A stretch of 64,000 nt of DNA, from assembly GCF_900105415.1 (NCBI RefSeq), contig NZ_FNSM01000002.1:124001-188000 (forward strand). Direction: 5' to 3'. The notes beneath the pieces were generated by a model. The model was not told where the DNA came from. It did not search any database and worked only from the letters and a program-made list of their open reading frames with translations. Source of the stretch: Streptomyces sp. TLI_105. GTDB lineage: Bacteria > Actinomycetota > Actinomycetes > Streptomycetales > Streptomycetaceae. Below, one piece after another: positions 51,653 to 64,000 of the stretch. Position numbers and translations under genes: made by a program. Positions within the stretch are counted from its first letter, which is position 1. Every line of letters begins with the position of its first letter.

Positions 51653-54601
51653 TCACCTGGACAGTCCAGTGGACGGGTGGAGGGTCAGGCCGAGGGGGCC
51701 GCTGATACAGGTGCCATCGGCGGGGTCGAACAGGGCGACGTTCATATATTTGAGCGCGGGTGCGGGGTGTACCGGCCATGTCTCGGGGGCGGGCAGGGAC
51801 GTCTTCTGTCGGGTGAACCAGTGTGCTGGGATGGCCAGGGTGTTGAGGAGCAAGTCTTTTTGCTGTTGCTTGCGGGCGGGGCTGTCGGGGGTGTGGCGTG
51901 CGAGGTCGGCTCGGAGGGTGCCTTCCTGGTCGTACGTGAGGGTTCCGTCGGTCTGGCGGTAAAGGGCTACGGCTTCGATCGACGGGTCACCGAGCCGGGA
52001 GACGGCCCTAATCCCTTCGATGCCATCGTCGTCGCCGTCTCCGTGGGCGTCGCCGGAGACGAGGCCGCTGACGGGTGTCGGCTTTCCTTTGCGGGTGAAG
52101 GGCTTGAGCGCGCGGATGTCGCACTGGGCCTGTTCGTCGGCGAGTTGGCTCTGCCAGCTCGCCCATGTCCGGTCGAGGATCTCGCCGAGGGCTCCGTCTG
52201 CCATCTGGCGGGGGCCGTAGACGGCTTCGATCAGGTCGGTGGTGTGGGTGGGTGTGACGATGCGGACAGTGCCGTCGGCACGGGTCCGCAGTTTCAGGGC
52301 ATGCCAGGAGGCGATGAGGGTGTACGGGGCGTAGACGTATCCGTCGAGGTTGCCGGTGGGCCGGCCTTCCTTCGGATTCGGGGGTTCGACGAGCGGGAGG
52401 CCGTCGGGACCTTCCTGGAGAAGGAGGGTCATGCGGGCTTTGTGGGCCCAAGAGGGCCGGTAGGGGTCGTTCACGGTGTGGCGGTGCTGGCGGCCTCGGC
52501 GCTGGATGAGGAGGTCGATCGGTGCGAGGTCGGTGTAAATGCGGTCGAAGTCAATGTCGAGGCTCTGTTCGACGACCTGGGTGGCGATGACGAGGAAACG
52601 GTGTGGCCGGTTGGGGTTGGGGCGTTGGGGGTCTTCGTCCGGGCCGAGGAGGTTCTTGAGGCGTTCCTCGACGGGGAGACGGAAGCGCGGGAGGGTGCGT
52701 CCGTGGAGCAGGATGATGTTGTCGGGTCGCCAGCCGTTCGCGGCCGCGCGCCGCAGGGCAGTGGTGTAGAGCTCGACGGCGCTGTCGACGCGGTTGCGCA
52801 GCACCAGGGTGATGCCGGCGCCGGCGGCCTCCTGCATGACGTGGTCGGCCAGTTCCTGGGCACCTGGGTCGGGGAGGAAGGCGATGCGGGTGCGGAGTTT
52901 GGGCATCTTGATGCCGCTGCCGGTGCGGGTAATGGAGCCGTGTTCGTCGACGATGGTGATCGGGCCGGTCTGGCCCGCGTCCGAAGGGGCGGTGCGGTGG
53001 CCCGCGCACCACGCGTCGGTGAGTGCTGTGCGGGCGGCGGCGGGCAGGGTGGCGGAAAGGACGACGACGGAGGATCCGGCGTCGGCGAGCCACCGCAGGA
53101 CGGCCGCGAGAAGGCCTTGCTGGTAGAGCTCGTAGGCGTGGGCCTCGTCGATGATGACGGTCTTGGTGGCCAGGCCGAGGAAGCGCAGCATCCAGTGGCG
53201 GCTGGGCAGAGCAGCGAGGACGACCTGATCGACGGTCCCGACGGCGAACTGGGCGATCAGCCCGAGGCAGCGCCGGAGGTACCAGGGGCTGAGCACGGCG
53301 TGGGACGTGGCAGGGCTGGTACCTGGTCCGGTGTCAGGGGTGGTGATGAAGTCCTCGAGGCTGTCGAGTGCGGCTTGTCCTGGTGCGCGTCCGGCGTCGA
53401 GGAGGTCGTGGACGAAGTCGGTGGCCTGGGCAGTGGAGTGGACGACTGCGAGCATCGCGGAGTCCTGGCTGTTCAGGGCGTGCTGCATGAATCGGGCGGT
53501 CTCGCGCGCGGCCTGGTTGGTGGCGGCTCTGGTCGGCATGGCCAGGTAGAGGCCTTGGTATCCGCAGGTCACGGCCAGGTGGTGGGCGCAGGCGAGGGCG
53601 AGGCGGGTTTTTCCTGAGCCGGTGTCGGATTCGATGATGATCAGGGCGGGGCCGGTTGCGGGAAGGGCGGCCATGGCGGCGGTCTGGAAGCTGCGGGGGA
53701 TGGTTCCCGGGTAGAGGGCTTCCCAGGTGGTGGGTTTGGCCTGCCAGGCGTCCAGGCCCAGAGCGTCTGTGGCTGTGCGGGCTTGAGTGAGGGAGGTCTG
53801 CCACCAGGTCGTCGTGCTGTCGGAGAGGTTGCGGTAGGTGAAGCGGGTGTCGTCCGAGGCGATCCAGTCGGCAAGGATCACCAGGCCGGCGAAGATCGGG
53901 AGCACGGCGGGGCGTTCGGGCCGTACGAGGAGCGGCAGGGTGGTGAGGTCGGCGCCGATCAGCGCGGCGGCCTCCTCGACGAGTTCGGTGTAGATGGGCA
54001 GCCACAGGCCGGTGTCGGCGGCCATGGGGGCGCGCTCGACGGTTGCGTGGCTGGGAATGTGCCCGTGGTGTCCTCCGAGGAGGTTTGCAACGTCGTGCAG
54101 GCCTGTGTGGCAGGGGCCTGTGCCTCCGCAGTTCTCGCCCGGGCAGCCGAGGAGGCGGGGCAGGTGGAAGGCGGTGATGTGCTCGTGGCGTACGGAGGGC
54201 TCGGCGTCGAGGCGGTCGGCGAGGGGCAGGCCGGCGGCGCGGGCCTGCTTCTCCCAGGTGGTACGCGCCTGGCGCAGGTAGGCGCCGTCCCAGGGATTTT
54301 GACCGAACTGGCGCAGGAAGCAGCTTGATCCCTTGCCAAGGTCGTGCAGGCCGGCCAGCAGCATCACGATCGTCCTGGCAGTGACGGGGTCTTTTTCTGC
54401 GAAGGCTTCGGTCAGCCGGGCCCTGATGGTGGGGGGCAGGTACCGGTCCCACAACTGGCCGACGACGGCCGCGACGTCGAGGACGTGTGCGAGCAGCGAG
54501 TTCCAGGCGGGGCCGCCCATTCGGCGGCTGGTTCCTCGCTGATCGGTCTTTGCCCAGATGAACTGATGAGGCCTCAGGAAATTTTCCTGACTTTGAGTCA
54601 C
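51653..54601 (-). CDS. cas3: CRISPR-associated nuclease/helicase Cas3 (type I-E)
   Basis: 982 residues from GTG 54601 with AAGGAGAAC before it; a longer frame to 54790 runs across the promoter region. HD nuclease: H39, H86-D87 in LLAGLHDLGKG, EHITAFHL, GGHHGHIP and ILADWIASDD. Helicase: ESDTGSGKTRLAL (K330), VIIDEAHAY (484-487), VVLSATLPA, LVIATQVVEQSLDIDFD, IQRRGRQHRH. All catalytic motifs of Cas3 are present. It degrades the DNA opened by Cascade. Divergent from the Cascade operon. Confidence 0.95.
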   Translation of the reverse strand: MTQSQENFLRPHQFIWAKTDQRGTSRRMGGPAWNSLLAHVLDVAAVVGQLWDRYLPPTIRARLTEAFAEKDPVTARTIVMLLAGLHDLGKGSSCFLRQFGQNPWDGAYLRQARTTWEKQARAAGLPLADRLDAEPSVRHEHITAFHLPRLLGCPGENCGGTGPCHTGLHDVANLLGGHHGHIPSHATVERAPMAADTGLWLPIYTELVEEAAALIGADLTTLPLLVRPERPAVLPIFAGLVILADWIASDDTRFTYRNLSDSTTTWWQTSLTQARTATDALGLDAWQAKPTTWEALYPGTIPRSFQTAAMAALPATGPALIIIESDTGSGKTRLALACAHHLAVTCGYQGLYLAMPTRAATNQAARETARFMQHALNSQDSAMLAVVHSTAQATDFVHDLLDAGRAPGQAALDSLEDFITTPDTGPGTSPATSHAVLSPWYLRRCLGLIAQFAVGTVDQVVLAALPSRHWMLRFLGLATKTVIIDEAHAYELYQQGLLAAVLRWLADAGSSVVVLSATLPAAARTALTDAWCAGHRTAPSDAGQTGPITIVDEHGSITRTGSGIKMPKLRTRIAFLPDPGAQELADHVMQEAAGAGITLVLRNRVDSAVELYTTALRRAAANGWRPDNIILLHGRTLPRFRLPVEERLKNLLGPDEDPQRPNPNRPHRFLVIATQVVEQSLDIDFDRIYTDLAPIDLLIQRRGRQHRHTVNDPYRPSWAHKARMTLLLQEGPDGLPLVEPPNPKEGRPTGNLDGYVYAPYTLIASWHALKLRTRADGTVRIVTPTHTTDLIEAVYGPRQMADGALGEILDRTWASWQSQLADEQAQCDIRALKPFTRKGKPTPVSGLVSGDAHGDGDDDGIEGIRAVSRLGDPSIEAVALYRQTDGTLTYDQEGTLRADLARHTPDSPARKQQQKDLLLNTLAIPAHWFTRQKTSLPAPETWPVHPAPALKYMNVALFDPADGTCISGPLGLTLHPSTGLSR

Positions 54602-54701
54602 GAGGGTTCTCCTTCCTGTAATGTCTCGCGCCGTCAGCCTCAGCCGAACAGAGTGCATAGGTTCGGAAGCTTTCCGACCTCCATGAAAGAGGGCAGACAC
54701 C
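54602..54701. promoter_or_regulatory. divergent cas3/casA promoter region
   Basis: 100 bp between divergent starts. Contains TCGGAA-GCT-TTCCGA (54663-54677), an inverted repeat that could bind a regulator of both units, and GAGGG before casA. Confidence 0.5.
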
Positions 54702-56254
54702 ATGCGGTGGGAACCGCGCGTCCAAGCATGCATCCCGACACTGACAACGGGCTCTGACCAGCAAGAACTCAAGCTGAACCTGCCTGACACCTTCCGGCGG
54801 GCCGATGAGATCAGCGCTGTCTACGGTGACAGCCCCGGCGAGACAGCCGCAGTGATCGAGTGGCTGCTCGGCCTGATCTACGCAGCCGACGCCTATCCCG
54901 AGACCACCGACGAGTGGAAGCAGTATGTGGAGAACCGCGCCCCACTCGACGAGGTCGCCGCCTGGATCGAGAAGCATCCGGGCTGCTGGGACCTGTTCGA
55001 CTCCGAACAGCCCCTCGGACAGAACCCCGCCCTACACCCGCACCTCGACACGTACGGCGTCGGACCCGCCCAGCTCTTCGTCGAACGGGTCGGGGACTAT
55101 AACCAGTTCTTCGACCACCACCACCTGCACCACCCCGAACCCGTCCCGGCCGACGCTGCATGGCGCGCCATGCTGGTCCAGCACGCCTTCGCCATCGGCA
55201 TGCGCGGCAGGATCAAAGCCAGCGCCATGGGACTGCCCGGCACCTTCACCAACCTCGGGACGAACCGGCTGGCCTCACGGCTGCGGGTCATCGCCCGCCC
55301 GGCCTGGGACGGAGCGACCCTCGGCGATCTTCTGCGCCTCAACACCACTCCCTGGCCGCGCGACCCCGGCCCCCTCAACCTGACATGGCGCCAGGAGCTG
55401 CCGCAGCGCCGTGATTTCACCCAGCCCGGCCCCCGGCAGGCGCGTACCCCTCAGGGGCCTGCGGATCTGCACACCGTCCTGGGCCGCTCCATCGCCCTGC
55501 GGCCGGCCCTTCTTGCGGACGGAACCGCCGGAGTCGACAGGGTCCTCATCGGCGCCGGCGAGACCCTGGCCCCGCTGCCGGCCGAGTACCTGCAGGACGC
55601 CGTCACCCACACGGGCCCAGGTGGCGTCAAGCGCCTTCTGGGACCCTCCGCCAACCGTGACCTGTGGCGCGAGTCCGAAGCCTTGTATGCCGCCGTCGCC
55701 GACCGGGACAAGGGCACCGACCTCTACGGGCGGATCGCGACACTCCACGGCCGCCGCATCCACCTGTGGACCGTCGGCCTCCTGGCCACCCAGGGCAAGC
55801 CGATCACCTGGGTCACCGACGAGTTCCCCTACGTACCTGGCCGCGAAGCACCCCTCCGGCACGCAGCCGAAACAGGCTCAGCCATCTGCGAGTACGCAGC
55901 CCGCGCCCTCTACCTCGCCGCGTCCACCGCCCGCGACATCGCCTACCCCAACCCCAAACCGGACGACAAGAAGGCCCAGATCGCCCGCTTCAACGGCGAA
56001 CCCGAGATGTGGGCGGGTGCCGCGGACCACTTCCACGTCCTGCTCGACCAGGTCACCGCTGGCCAGGACACCACCGGCGCTCTCGACGAGTTCGGAAGCG
56101 CCATCCGGGCCTTGAGCATCCAGAGCCTGAACGACCGTCTCATCAGCCTTTCCGGCGGCACCACCGGTCTCGAGGCCCGCGTCACGGCCCAGAGCCGCCT
56201 GGAGAAGCTGCTCGATCACAGCAAAGCGCCCGTCCACCTCAAGGAAGCCGCCGC

Positions 56255-56258
<4 letters not shown>
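54702..56258 (+). CDS. casA: Cascade large subunit Cse1/Cas8e
   Basis: 518 residues from ATG. Family features: IYGDSPGE-type N-terminal segment (ISAVYGDSPGETAAVIEWLL), FDSEQPLGQNPAL, VERVGDYNQFFDHHH, a TFTNLGTNRLASRLRVIARP region, WxGR-like LWTVGLLATQGKPITWV and the C-terminal four-helix bundle (LDEFGSAIRALSIQSL). Recognises the PAM and recruits Cas3. Overlaps casB by 4 nt. Confidence 0.92.
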
Positions 56259-59725
<3,467 letters not shown>

Positions 59726-59936
59726 CCACCCACCAGGAAACCCATCGCAGACGAACCAAAGGAAATCCCGGCAAGCAGGGCACGCAAAAGAGCAGGACCT
59801 GCCGTGCTGCGACCAGACAGCACGGCAGAAACCAACCCCACAAACGCAGCAAACAAGACAAGCAACCGGCGTCCTCGAAGAACCGGCCAAGGCGCAGATA
59901 GGAAACAGTTCCACCTCACCCGCCGCCTCCCCATCC
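59726..59936 (+). other. A/C-rich spacer before array 2
   Basis: No gene. The forward strand is purine- and C-rich (AACCAAAGGAAATCCC, AAACAAGACAAGC), unlike the flanking coding sequence. It contains a hairpin CTGCCGTGCTG-cgaccag-ACAGCACGGCAG (about 59798-59827). It could be a leader relic or simply the 3' region of the cas operon. Confidence 0.4.
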
Positions 59937-61125
59937 AGGACCACCCCCACGCAAGCAGAGAGCAGACGACCACACCGTCACCGCCGCAAGGCTCAACGGG
60001 GTCCATCCCCGGGCGAGCGGGGAGCAGACGCACGGCGGGAGCGTAGGTCCACCGAAGGAGGTCCATCCCCGCGGGTGCGGGGATAGTCCCGTAGATACAG
60101 CATCACCCAGCGATAGTCTGTACTGCTCCCCGCGTACGCGGGGATGGTCCCCAGCGCACCCGGCTGGATGTCGCCCGCGCCATCTGCTTCCCGCGCACGC
60201 GGGGATGGTCCCCTCTGGCGGTTCTCGTACATGTGGGAGCCGGACTGCTCCCCGCGCACGCGGGGATGGTCCCGTCACCTGATCGAACGGCACGTCGACC
60301 AGAGTCTGCTCCCCGCGCACGCGGGGATGGTCCCGTCATCAGGGCGATCCCGCAGAGCGGCATCTGCTGCTCCCCGCGCACGCGGGGATGGTCCCACCAC
60401 CAGGTAGGTCAGGAACTGCGTTGCGATCTGCTCCCCGCGCACACGGGGATGGTCCCACCGAGTACACCCCGGCCGAGGTCACCAAGCTCTGTTCCCCGCG
60501 CACGCGGGGATGGTCCCACGGCGGCCTGCGCTCCGTACGCGGGCCTCATCTGCTCCCCGCGCACGCGGGGATGGTCCCCCGCTGTGCCAGTCCTGCCGGG
60601 CCGACGTGCTCTGCTCCCCGCGCACGCGGGGATGGTCCCCAGCGGGACACCCGCCGGCGCTTGGGGGTCTTCTGCTCCCGCGCACGCGGGGATGGTCCCG
60701 GCATGCAGGCCGCGCTCGTCGGCTTCCCCGCCTGCTCCTCGCGCACGCGGGGATGGTCCCCACCCGCCAGGCCTCGCGCGGCCCGTCTGCTGCTGCTCCC
60801 CGCGCACGCAGGGATGGTCCCCAGCAGCCGAAGGATGACCGGCGTGCCCGCGGCTGCTCCCCGCGCACGCGGGGATGGTCCCAACCTCGTGGTCATCTGC
60901 GGCCCTCGGCTGTCCTGCTCCCCGCACATGCGGGGATGGTCCTACGCCCTTCCCTGCTTGTCCGTACAGAAGGCCCTGCTCCCTGCGCACGCGGGGATAG
61001 TCCCCCGGCTCTGGCCGACGCCATCGCCGACAAGCTCTGCTCCCCGCGCACGCGGGGGTGGTCCCCGGCGTCACCGTTACCACCCTCGGCGCTCCCCCGC
61101 TCCCGCGGAGGTGGGGAGAAGGTTG
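59937..61125 (+). CRISPR. type I-E CRISPR array 2 with orientation switch
   Basis: From 60123 there are 17 forward-sense repeats of 29 bp (CTGCTCCCCGCGCACGCGGG followed by GATGGTCCC), 61-bp period, the last (61097) degenerate, so the trailer is on the right. The repeat at 60672 has lost one C. To the left, two repeats (59937 degenerate, 59999) lie in the opposite sense. The repeat at 60062-60090 is a hybrid: left half in the reverse sense, right half GCGGGGATAGTCCC in the forward sense. All spacers are 32 bp apart from small changes. Confidence 0.95.
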
Positions 61126-61136
61126 GCATTCTGTCG

Positions 61137-62492
61137 TCAGAACAGTCCCTGATCTTCCTTGCTGGTGTCTGCGATGACGGGTCGGAATTGGGTAGGGAGG
61201 TCGTCCAGACGGTCGGGGCCGGCCGCGGCGGCCACGGTAGGGGCAGTCTCCGCCAGCCAGATACGGAACTGTTCGGCGGCTTGGCGGTAGGGGATTTGCG
61301 CCAGGTCCCGGTGTTCGCCGGAGGGACAGAAGTCAACTTTGATGGTGAGCAGGCAGGTGTGTGGGGCGTGGTGGCTACCGGTCCAGGACACGCGGAGGGT
61401 GCCGCAGGGTTTGCGGCCGCGGGAGCTGTGGGTGTCGCGGTGGGTGGGGCGCAGGGGGCAGCAGGCGGTGTGGGCGGTCCATGCGGCGAGGTGGGGCAGA
61501 GGCAGGGTGGTGCGGGTGCGGCAGCCGGGGCAGCGGTGCCAGTGGTGTAGCCAGTGGTGGGCGTGGGTGGTGAACAGGCGTGTGTAGCGGTCGGTAACGC
61601 GGATGTCGTTGGGGTAGAGGTGGTCGGGGCGCTCTTGGGTGTTGCAGGACTGGCACAGGGGTGCGCGGACATAGCCGTGTTCGTGGCAGTGGTCCAGGAC
61701 GGCGGCGGGGGCTGTGTGGCATACGGCACAGATCCATCCGGCCACTTTGCGGGAAGTGTCGGGTTTTCTGCTGAGCACTGAATACAGCAGGCCTTTGAGT
61801 TCCTCGTTGTACGGGCGCAGGCGGGCGGCCGGGGGATCGGGCCTTGTTGTCTGCCGGCTGCCGGGGGGAGTCTGCCTGCGAGGAGGGCGCGGTCTGGTGG
61901 GCCCTGCGGTCTCCGGACCGGTCCGTGCCGTTTGCAGCCATCGTCTTTCGGCATGCTCTGCCGCGTCCAGCGCCCTGACCACAGAGCGTGGCAGCCACCA
62001 CGTGCGTCCTGCGCGGTCACGGTCTTGTTCTACGAGTATTCGCCGCCAGTCGAGCCCCGCCAGATGAACCGTGCGGACACCTTCGTCTCGCACCGCCTGC
62101 CCGGGCAGGGTCGGCTCCTGCAGTTCACGGACGATGCGCCGACGCCATCCCAGCAGCACTCCCCCACCAGGTTCCTGCTTCGGCACACCGCCGAAGGGAC
62201 CGATACGGACCAGATCCTCAAGGTCCACCTGTATCGCGCACAGCTCCGCTGCGGCCTGGCGTACCTCACTCTCCGAAACGCTCCACCGGCCGTCACCCGC
62301 CTTCACCGTCATCACCACACGGCTGCCGAGCAGGACATAACCCGCCCGGACACTGACGGGAGGGCTGACAAACACTGTGGAAGCCGTCGGGACAGCGCTA
62401 TCAGCTGTGAGGTCGGCCCACAGAGCATCCGCAGCCTGCACCCTGATCAGATCGCCCGCGCGACCTGGAATGACATGTCCCGACACACCCAC
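61137..62492 (-). CDS. endonuclease VII-like HNH protein
   Basis: 451 residues. The catalytic region, about 240-300, is CAVCHTAPAAVLDHCHEHGY followed by VRAPLCQSCNTQE, the zinc/His-Me finger of recombination endonuclease VII, with LDHCHxxGxVRxxLCxxCN complete. A second Cys/His cluster follows (HRCPGCRTRT, AWTAHTACC). The first 200 residues hold GLDWRRILVEQDRDRAGRTW and are unassigned. Ends 12 bp from array 2, where cas1-cas2 would be expected; a CRISPR link is speculation. Confidence 0.7.
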   Translation of the reverse strand: MGVSGHVIPGRAGDLIRVQAADALWADLTADSAVPTASTVFVSPPVSVRAGYVLLGSRVVMTVKAGDGRWSVSESEVRQAAAELCAIQVDLEDLVRIGPFGGVPKQEPGGGVLLGWRRRIVRELQEPTLPGQAVRDEGVRTVHLAGLDWRRILVEQDRDRAGRTWWLPRSVVRALDAAEHAERRWLQTARTGPETAGPTRPRPPRRQTPPGSRQTTRPDPPAARLRPYNEELKGLLYSVLSRKPDTSRKVAGWICAVCHTAPAAVLDHCHEHGYVRAPLCQSCNTQERPDHLYPNDIRVTDRYTRLFTTHAHHWLHHWHRCPGCRTRTTLPLPHLAAWTAHTACCPLRPTHRDTHSSRGRKPCGTLRVSWTGSHHAPHTCLLTIKVDFCPSGEHRDLAQIPYRQAAEQFRIWLAETAPTVAAAAGPDRLDDLPTQFRPVIADTSKEDQGLF

Positions 62493-62587
62493 AGGCTATC
62501 GACACACTCCGCGAACCCACCGACGTCCGAGTTCCCCAGGCAGGTAGAAAGGACGAGAGCTCCGGTACATCCACCTCTGAGATCTAC

Positions 62588-62616
62588 GGCTCACCCCCAC
62601 GGCGTGGGGGTGCTCC
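62588..62616. repeat. 29-bp near-palindrome, CRISPR-repeat-like
   Basis: GGCTCACCCCCACGGCGTGG followed by GGGTGCTCC, symmetric about GGC. It has the length and stem-loop form of a type I-E repeat but a different sequence, stands alone, and could equally be a terminator. The 62493-62793 stretch has no supported gene. Confidence 0.35.
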
Positions 62617-62793
62617 AACTCTCTTCCAGGCAGCCCGTCCGCCGCGTACGGGGCGGTTCTCGGGGCTGAGGAGCGGTTACCGGTGTGCCGTTGTGGATCG
62701 TGACGGCCCGGGCGGGTTCAGGGCCCGTTACCTGTCAGGACCACTGGTTGTACTGGGATCCGTCCGCCTGGAAACTAGGACTTGTCCGGGCGA

Positions 62794-63354
62794 TCACGAA
62801 GTTGTCGGCGGCAGATTCTTCATAAGGACGATGCTGTCGTAATTAGTGACATCCCACCGCCAGGCGCCGATCGACTCGTAGCCTCGCCGGCGATACCAGT
62901 CGACGAGGTCTGTTGCCTGCGAGGAGGTGTCGATGACGACCTGTGTCGATCCGAGGGCAATAATGCGTGACTCCGCCAGAGCCAGCAGCCTTTGCCCGAG
63001 ACCGGTGCCTCTTTGCGACGGCTCGACAGCCAGTTGCCAGAACGAGCCCCCGCCCGCCGGCGCCGGGTATCCGGCCGGGGTGGTGTGCGGAGCTGAGACG
63101 GTGACGGTGCCGACCAGTACGTCTCCGTTCATCGCGACCCAGCACTCGCCCTTGCTCAAACGGTGCTGGGTGTCCTGCGGAGATTGGTAGGAGGCGAAGA
63201 AGACCCGTCCGGCAGCAGCATGGTCCGCGTAGGCACGGTGGAGCAGAGACGTGAGCTGCTCCACCGAGTCACCGTTGCGGAAACGCCTGACCTTCGCGGT
63301 CGCGGACGGACTCGCTTCCGTCGAGTTGATGTTCACCCTGGCAGTCAAGCGCAT
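62794..63354 (-). CDS. GNAT N-acetyltransferase
   Basis: 186 residues. KVRRFRNGDSVEQLTSLLHR, GECWVAMNGDVLVGTVTVSA, FWQLAVEPSQRGTGLGQRLL (acetyl-CoA loop QRGTGLG), AESRIIALGSTQVVIDTSSQ and LVDWYRRRGYESIGAWRWD: a full GNAT domain. Substrate unknown. Single gene upstream of a partial IS. Confidence 0.88.
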   Translation of the reverse strand: MRLTARVNINSTEASPSATAKVRRFRNGDSVEQLTSLLHRAYADHAAAGRVFFASYQSPQDTQHRLSKGECWVAMNGDVLVGTVTVSAPHTTPAGYPAPAGGGSFWQLAVEPSQRGTGLGQRLLALAESRIIALGSTQVVIDTSSQATDLVDWYRRRGYESIGAWRWDVTNYDSIVLMKNLPPTTS

Positions 63355-63414
63355 TTCTGGGATCTGTCGAGCTCAGTCACGTGACTCCTCTTTGCTCAGG
63401 ACGTTGTTTTGGGC

Positions 63415-64000
63415 ATGGGGCGGGGTGATCTGACGGATGCCGAGTGGGAACGACTGCGGCCGTTCTTGCCGGTCAGCAACGGCCGATGCGGCAGATGGCG
63501 GGACCATAGGCAGGTGATCGACGGGATTCTGCGCCGGGTGCGGACCGGGGTGCAGTGGCGTGACCTGCCCGAACGGTTCGGACCGTGGAAAACCGTCTAC
63601 GAACGCCACCGCCTATGGTCTGCCGACGGCACCTGGGAACGTCTGCTCCAACAGGTCCAGTCCGCGGCCGACGCCGCCGGCGAGATCGACTGGGACATCT
63701 CGGTCGACTCCACCATCGCCCGCGCGCATCAGCACGCGGCCGGCGCCCGCACCGACCTGCCGCCGGCCCCGGGATCAAAGGGGGGCGCAGAGGTGGAACA
63801 CCAGGGCGAGACACCATGGCAGAGCCTGGTCGCCCGCCTGGTGGAGGTGGTGCGGGAGGTGAGGGCCTGGGCCGCTCGCGCGGCGGGTTCACCAGCAAGC
63901 TCCACCTGAGCGCGGACGGCCGCTGCCGCCCACTGTCCCTGATCGTCACACCAGGTCAGCGGGCCGACTGCACCCAGTTCAAGCCGGTCCTGGAGAAGAT
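63415..64000 (+). CDS. IS5-family transposase, 3' end beyond window
   Basis: First frame from ATG 63415 to 63909: DLTDAEWERLRPFLPVSNGR, DLPERFGPWKTVYERHRLW, first Asp in [16 protein letters not shown]. The second frame runs to the window end with LGRSRGGFTSKLHLSADGRC and PLSLIVTPGQRADCTQFKPV. The likely shift site is AAAGGGGGG (63778-63786). The left end of the element should be 40-50 bp upstream of the start but I cannot place it: no CTAG is seen. Confidence 0.8.

Noticed and set aside
51599..53617. Forward open frame of 672 codons
   Set aside because: Antisense to cas3, Gly/Val-rich low-information translation.
60144..61550. Long frames rich in APRARGDGP repeats over array 2
   Set aside because: They are translations of CRISPR repeats; the same holds for reverse-strand frames here.

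Overview
High GC throughout, strong G/C preference at third codon positions, frequent GTG starts, 4-nt stop/start overlaps and the gene families present (divergent tRNA-Trp, SpoIIE-type phosphatase, XRE-TPR regulators, DUF4231/DUF4913-like proteins, IS427-type elements) point to Streptomyces or a close actinomycete. The window is accessory DNA rather than core genome: eight insertion-element features, a prophage scrap, many broken genes, three candidate toxin-antitoxin or regulator modules and a CRISPR locus.

Layout. 1-5 kb: an ECF-sigma-like operon, a divergent tRNA-Trp, a run of four secreted proteins (HNH nuclease, small protein, metalloprotease, small protein) and a RelE-like toxin pair. 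5-14 kb: membrane-anchored unknowns, an IS427 element splitting a cysteine-rich gene, a prophage remnant (terminase tail), a lamin-tail protein and a membrane Mrr-like protein. 13.6-14.1 kb: a SAM-I type riboswitch directly in front of a 93-residue membrane protein. 14-17 kb: a DNA-binding protein with palindromic operators, a peptidoglycan-binding protein and a second IS427 element. 17.8-23 kb: three tandem ISL3-type MITEs, a kinase with a degenerate DFG motif plus membrane partner, and an ISL3 element carrying a DUF2716 passenger. 23-29 kb: broken and small genes, a 7Fe ferredoxin, a PIN/antitoxin pair, a TPR protein and a third IS427 element in a DUF4913 gene. 29.5-38 kb: a coherent block of an XRE-TPR regulator with GNAT partner and, divergent from it, a Sir2-like protein, class III aminotransferase, nucleotide-sugar dehydrogenase, GNAT and RmlD-like reductase. 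38-45 kb: small plasmid-like proteins, a 927-residue SpoIIE-family phosphatase with an added N-terminal region, and a DNA-binding protein, the last two sharing operator architecture. 45-48 kb: an IS5-family element with its own passenger gene, interrupted by an IS110-family element whose bridge RNA guides can be read against its own target and donor. 48-50 kb: a decaying DUF4231 operon and a DUF6083 remnant.

50.3-61.1 kb: a type I-E CRISPR-Cas locus with array 1, cas3 (reverse), casA-casB-casC-casD-casE (forward, each overlapping the next by 4 nt) and array 2. No cas1 or cas2 is present in the window; an endonuclease VII-like protein lies beyond array 2. Array 2 changes orientation inside a single repeat, and array 1 is degenerate at the end where its leader should be. 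The effector module looks intact, so interference with existing spacers is plausible while acquisition would need Cas1-Cas2 from elsewhere. The window ends in a GNAT gene and a partial IS5-family transposase.
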